Positions 32,936 through 34,546 of a stretch of DNA of 34,546 bases are shown here, piece by piece. The notes under the pieces were generated by a model. That model had not been told where the DNA came from. It saw only the letters and a list, made by a program, of their open reading frames with translations, and made no database searches. Origin of the DNA: Oscillospiraceae bacterium (lineage in GTDB: Bacteria; Bacillota; Clostridia; Oscillospirales; CAG-272); assembly GCA_015063745.1 (NCBI GenBank), contig SVTO01000029.1, forward strand, positions 1 to 34,546, written 5' to 3'. The translations under genes were made by a program, and so were the position numbers. Positions within the stretch are counted from its first letter, which is position 1. Every line of letters begins with the position of its first letter.

Positions 32936-32970
32936 CGGATTTCTCAAAATTGAATTAGGAGGAAATAACA

Positions 32971-33249
32971 ATGATCAGATTAGGTTTACAGTTCTTTGCG
33001 CATAAAAAAGGTGTAGGTTCTACCAAGAACGGTCGTGACAGCGAATCCAAGCGTCTCGGCGTAAAGACTGCAGACGGCCAGGCCGTAACCGCAGGTAACA
33101 TCATCATCAGACAGAGAGGTACCAAGATCCATCCCGGCAACAACGTTGGTCGTGGTTCTGACGATACTCTGTTCGCTCTGATCGATGGTAAGGTTAAGTT
33201 CGAACATATCGCCGGCGGCAGAAGACAGGTTAGCGTTTACGCTGAATAA
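32971..33249 (+). CDS. rpmA: 50S ribosomal protein L27 with cleavable N-terminal extension
   Basis: The 92-residue precursor begins [24 protein letters not shown]. The first nine residues match the Bacillota extension that Prp cuts after the double phenylalanine, exposing the AHKKG end that reaches the peptidyl-transferase centre. The rest ([30 protein letters not shown] and the IDGKVKFEH strand) is ordinary L27. AGGAGG precedes the ATG. It ends the operon. Confidence 0.98.
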   Translation: MIRLGLQFFAHKKGVGSTKNGRDSESKRLGVKTADGQAVTAGNIIIRQRGTKIHPGNNVGRGSDDTLFALIDGKVKFEHIAGGRRQVSVYAE

Positions 33250-33293
33250 TTCTGCATCCGCAATATTGCTTAGCCGATTTCAATAAGCAAAAG

Positions 33294-33327
33294 AAAAAGC
33301 CGCGTGTTTTATGCATGCGGCTTTTTT
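33294..33327 (+). terminator. Terminator of rplU-prp-rpmA
   Basis: Arms 33294-33306 and 33314-33326 pair over 13 positions with one G-T, followed by T. A 7-bp repeat TTGCTTA/TAAGCAA lies just before it. Confidence 0.93.
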
Positions 33328-33360
33328 GCGTACAGTGAATCAAATTACAAAGAAAAGTGG

Positions 33361-33389
33361 TTGACAAGCGAAAATATATGTGGTATTAT
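33361..33389 (+). promoter_or_regulatory. Promoter of the GH29-like gene
   Basis: TTGACA (33361-33366) and TATTAT (33384-33389) have 17-base spacing, and TGG before the -10 gives an extended element. Confidence 0.85.
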
Positions 33390-33436
33390 AACGACATATA
33401 ACCCCAAACGAAACAAATAAACTGAAAGGAATTGTT

Positions 33437-34393
33437 ATGGGAAACTTTGTGTTATCGCCTGCTCAGAAAAGAATGTACGACAGACGCTGGGGCGTATTTA
33501 ATCATTTTCTGTATTTTGAAAAGAATTACGAAGTACCGGAAGGAGTTGAGCCGGTACAGTTTCACATAGATAACTGGAATAAAAGAGTAGATATGTTTGA
33601 TGTGGAACGAGTTGCAAGACAACTGCATGAAGTAGGTGCAGGATACTACTTTATTACTATCATGCAGGGTCACAAATATACCCTTGCTCCCAATGCCACC
33701 TTCGACAGAATTGCAGGTACCAAACCCGGCGAAGCCTGTGCCAGACGTGACCTGATTGCCGATCTGATTCCCGAACTGGCAAAATACGATATTGACCTGT
33801 ACCTCTATTATACAGGTGACGGTCCTTATAACGATCCCGTAATCGGCAGAAGAATGGGCTTCCGTTCCTGGTGTGTGGAGCCTATGGAAACCGTCAATGA
33901 AGCCTTTCTGGAAAACTGGACTTCTGTTATGGAAGAATATGCTGTCCGTTACGGAGATGCTGTAAAGGGATGGTGGATTGACGGATGCTACGAAGACGGA
34001 TTCCTCTATAATCAGAAGCTTCTGGCCTATTACGACAGAACCGCCAAAAAGGGAAATCCCAATGTACTGGTAGCCATGAATCACGGTGTCCACGACGATC
34101 TCTTCAAGTGGTACGAAAAAGAAGAAATCACCGCCGGAGAGTACAACGATCTGGATTACATTCCCAAATCCAATAACATCGACGGTGCCATGCCCCATAT
34201 CCTTGCGCCCATCGGTTCTGATGCAAAAGGCAGATTTGCATGGTGCGGCGGCGGATGTCGTTATACAAATGAATATCTGAAGGAGTACGTACGGAAAGTT
34301 AACGAAGCCGGTGGTGTTGTCACCATCGATATCGGCATCAAAGACGACAGTACTTATTATCCGGAACAGCTCGAAGCGATCCGCGGTCTGTAA
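33437..34393 (+). CDS. Short GH29-like (alpha-L-fucosidase family) protein
   Basis: The 318-residue protein has no signal peptide and resembles the catalytic TIM barrel of GH29 fucosidases. RRWGVFNHFLYF, FDVERVARQLHEVGAGYYFITIMQGH and KGWWIDGCYEDG line up with the family start, the second strand and the strand bearing the nucleophile (D182 here). It lacks the C-terminal beta-sandwich of full GH29 enzymes (usually more than 400 residues), and the usual K-H-H-D-G-F motif reads MQGHKY, so activity is in doubt. The C-terminal EAGGVVTIDIGI retains a family-like strand. It is monocistronic with a strong promoter and terminator. Substrate unknown; it may act on imported fucosylated sugars, or be a non-catalytic relative. 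Confidence 0.7.
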   Translation: MGNFVLSPAQKRMYDRRWGVFNHFLYFEKNYEVPEGVEPVQFHIDNWNKRVDMFDVERVARQLHEVGAGYYFITIMQGHKYTLAPNATFDRIAGTKPGEACARRDLIADLIPELAKYDIDLYLYYTGDGPYNDPVIGRRMGFRSWCVEPMETVNEAFLENWTSVMEEYAVRYGDAVKGWWIDGCYEDGFLYNQKLLAYYDRTAKKGNPNVLVAMNHGVHDDLFKWYEKEEITAGEYNDLDYIPKSNNIDGAMPHILAPIGSDAKGRFAWCGGGCRYTNEYLKEYVRKVNEAGGVVTIDIGIKDDSTYYPEQLEAIRGL

Positions 34394-34481
34394 ACATAAA
34401 AATAAGCAGAAGATATCAAACTAAACCGCCCCAAAATAAACAGACAGCACAAAAAAACACCAAGATAGCAAATCAAGCGAT

Positions 34482-34520
34482 AAACTGGCATCGGAATTCA
34501 ACCGGTGTCAGTTTTGTTTT
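34482..34520 (+). terminator. Terminator after the GH29-like gene
   Basis: Arms 34482-34494 and 34502-34514 pair over 13 positions with two G-T pairs around a 7-base loop, followed by TTGTTTTG. The stretch 34394-34481 shows no gene. Confidence 0.8.
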
Positions 34521-34546
34521 GAACTGAATCCTCTGCGAGTTGTAAA

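Noticed and set aside
1-34546. tRNA, rRNA or CRISPR arrays
   Set aside because: No T-arm consensus, rRNA segments or regularly spaced repeats were seen by eye in the intergenic regions; a tRNAscan and CRISPR search would settle it.

Overview
The window looks like a chromosomal segment of a low-to-mid GC Gram-positive bacterium of the class Clostridia (Bacillota). Evidence: the rplU-prp-rpmA cluster has an N-terminally extended L27 that needs the Prp protease. The rpsF-ssb-rpsR operon, a DUF512 radical-SAM gene beside der, plsY, a single-domain alarmone synthetase, consensus sigma-A promoters and strong AGGAG-type ribosome sites all fit. No rRNA, tRNA, CRISPR array, prophage or complete transposon was found. 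The first 120 bases may be the end of an IS200/IS605-type element that lies mostly outside the window.

Layout: (1) 1-3611, minus strand: a secreted beta-helix-like protein with a C-terminal anchor, a translationally coupled nitroreductase/membrane-protein pair, and peptidase T. (2) 3700-6650, plus: a TIM-barrel sugar isomerase/epimerase, an M29 aminopeptidase, and a small alarmone synthetase whose promoter lies beside a 90-bp palindrome. (3) 6665-8140, minus: rpsF-ssb-rpsR with a perfect consensus promoter and a structured leader. (4) 8528-13975, plus: gap, a 1021-residue cytoplasmic glycoside-hydrolase-like protein, and a membrane protein of unknown function with highly-expressed-type codon use. 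(5) 14000-22218, plus: a probable six-gene operon, DUF512 radical SAM - der - plsY - methyltransferase - PHP phosphoesterase - aldolase/dehydrogenase fusion. (6) 22223-23686, minus: pepD. (7) 23890-26147, plus: ispD-ispF and rpe, with a candidate structured RNA on the minus strand between ispF and rpe. (8) 26296-30137, plus: a long divergent PRPP synthetase, argS, and a YebC-family gene. (9) 30170-33327, plus: lgt-folD and rplU-prp-rpmA with an L21-type leader. (10) 33361-34520, plus: a short GH29-like protein with its own strong promoter and terminator.

Most of the window is housekeeping: ribosomal proteins, isoprenoid and phospholipid precursors, one-carbon metabolism, peptide salvage (three peptidases) and central sugar metabolism. 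The accessory content is carbohydrate-related: two glycoside-hydrolase-like proteins without signal peptides, a sugar isomerase-like TIM barrel, and a PHP/aldolase-SDR gene pair. This suggests intracellular processing of imported sugars or peptides.

I found no clear new defence or mobile system. The best candidates for something undescribed are the minus-strand RNA at about 25212-25398, the 5826-5915 palindrome, the strongly expressed orphan membrane protein at 13121-13930, and the PHP/aldolase-SDR pair. The genome rarely uses TTA, CTA and TCA codons, so many genes carry long antisense open frames. I treated these as shadows.
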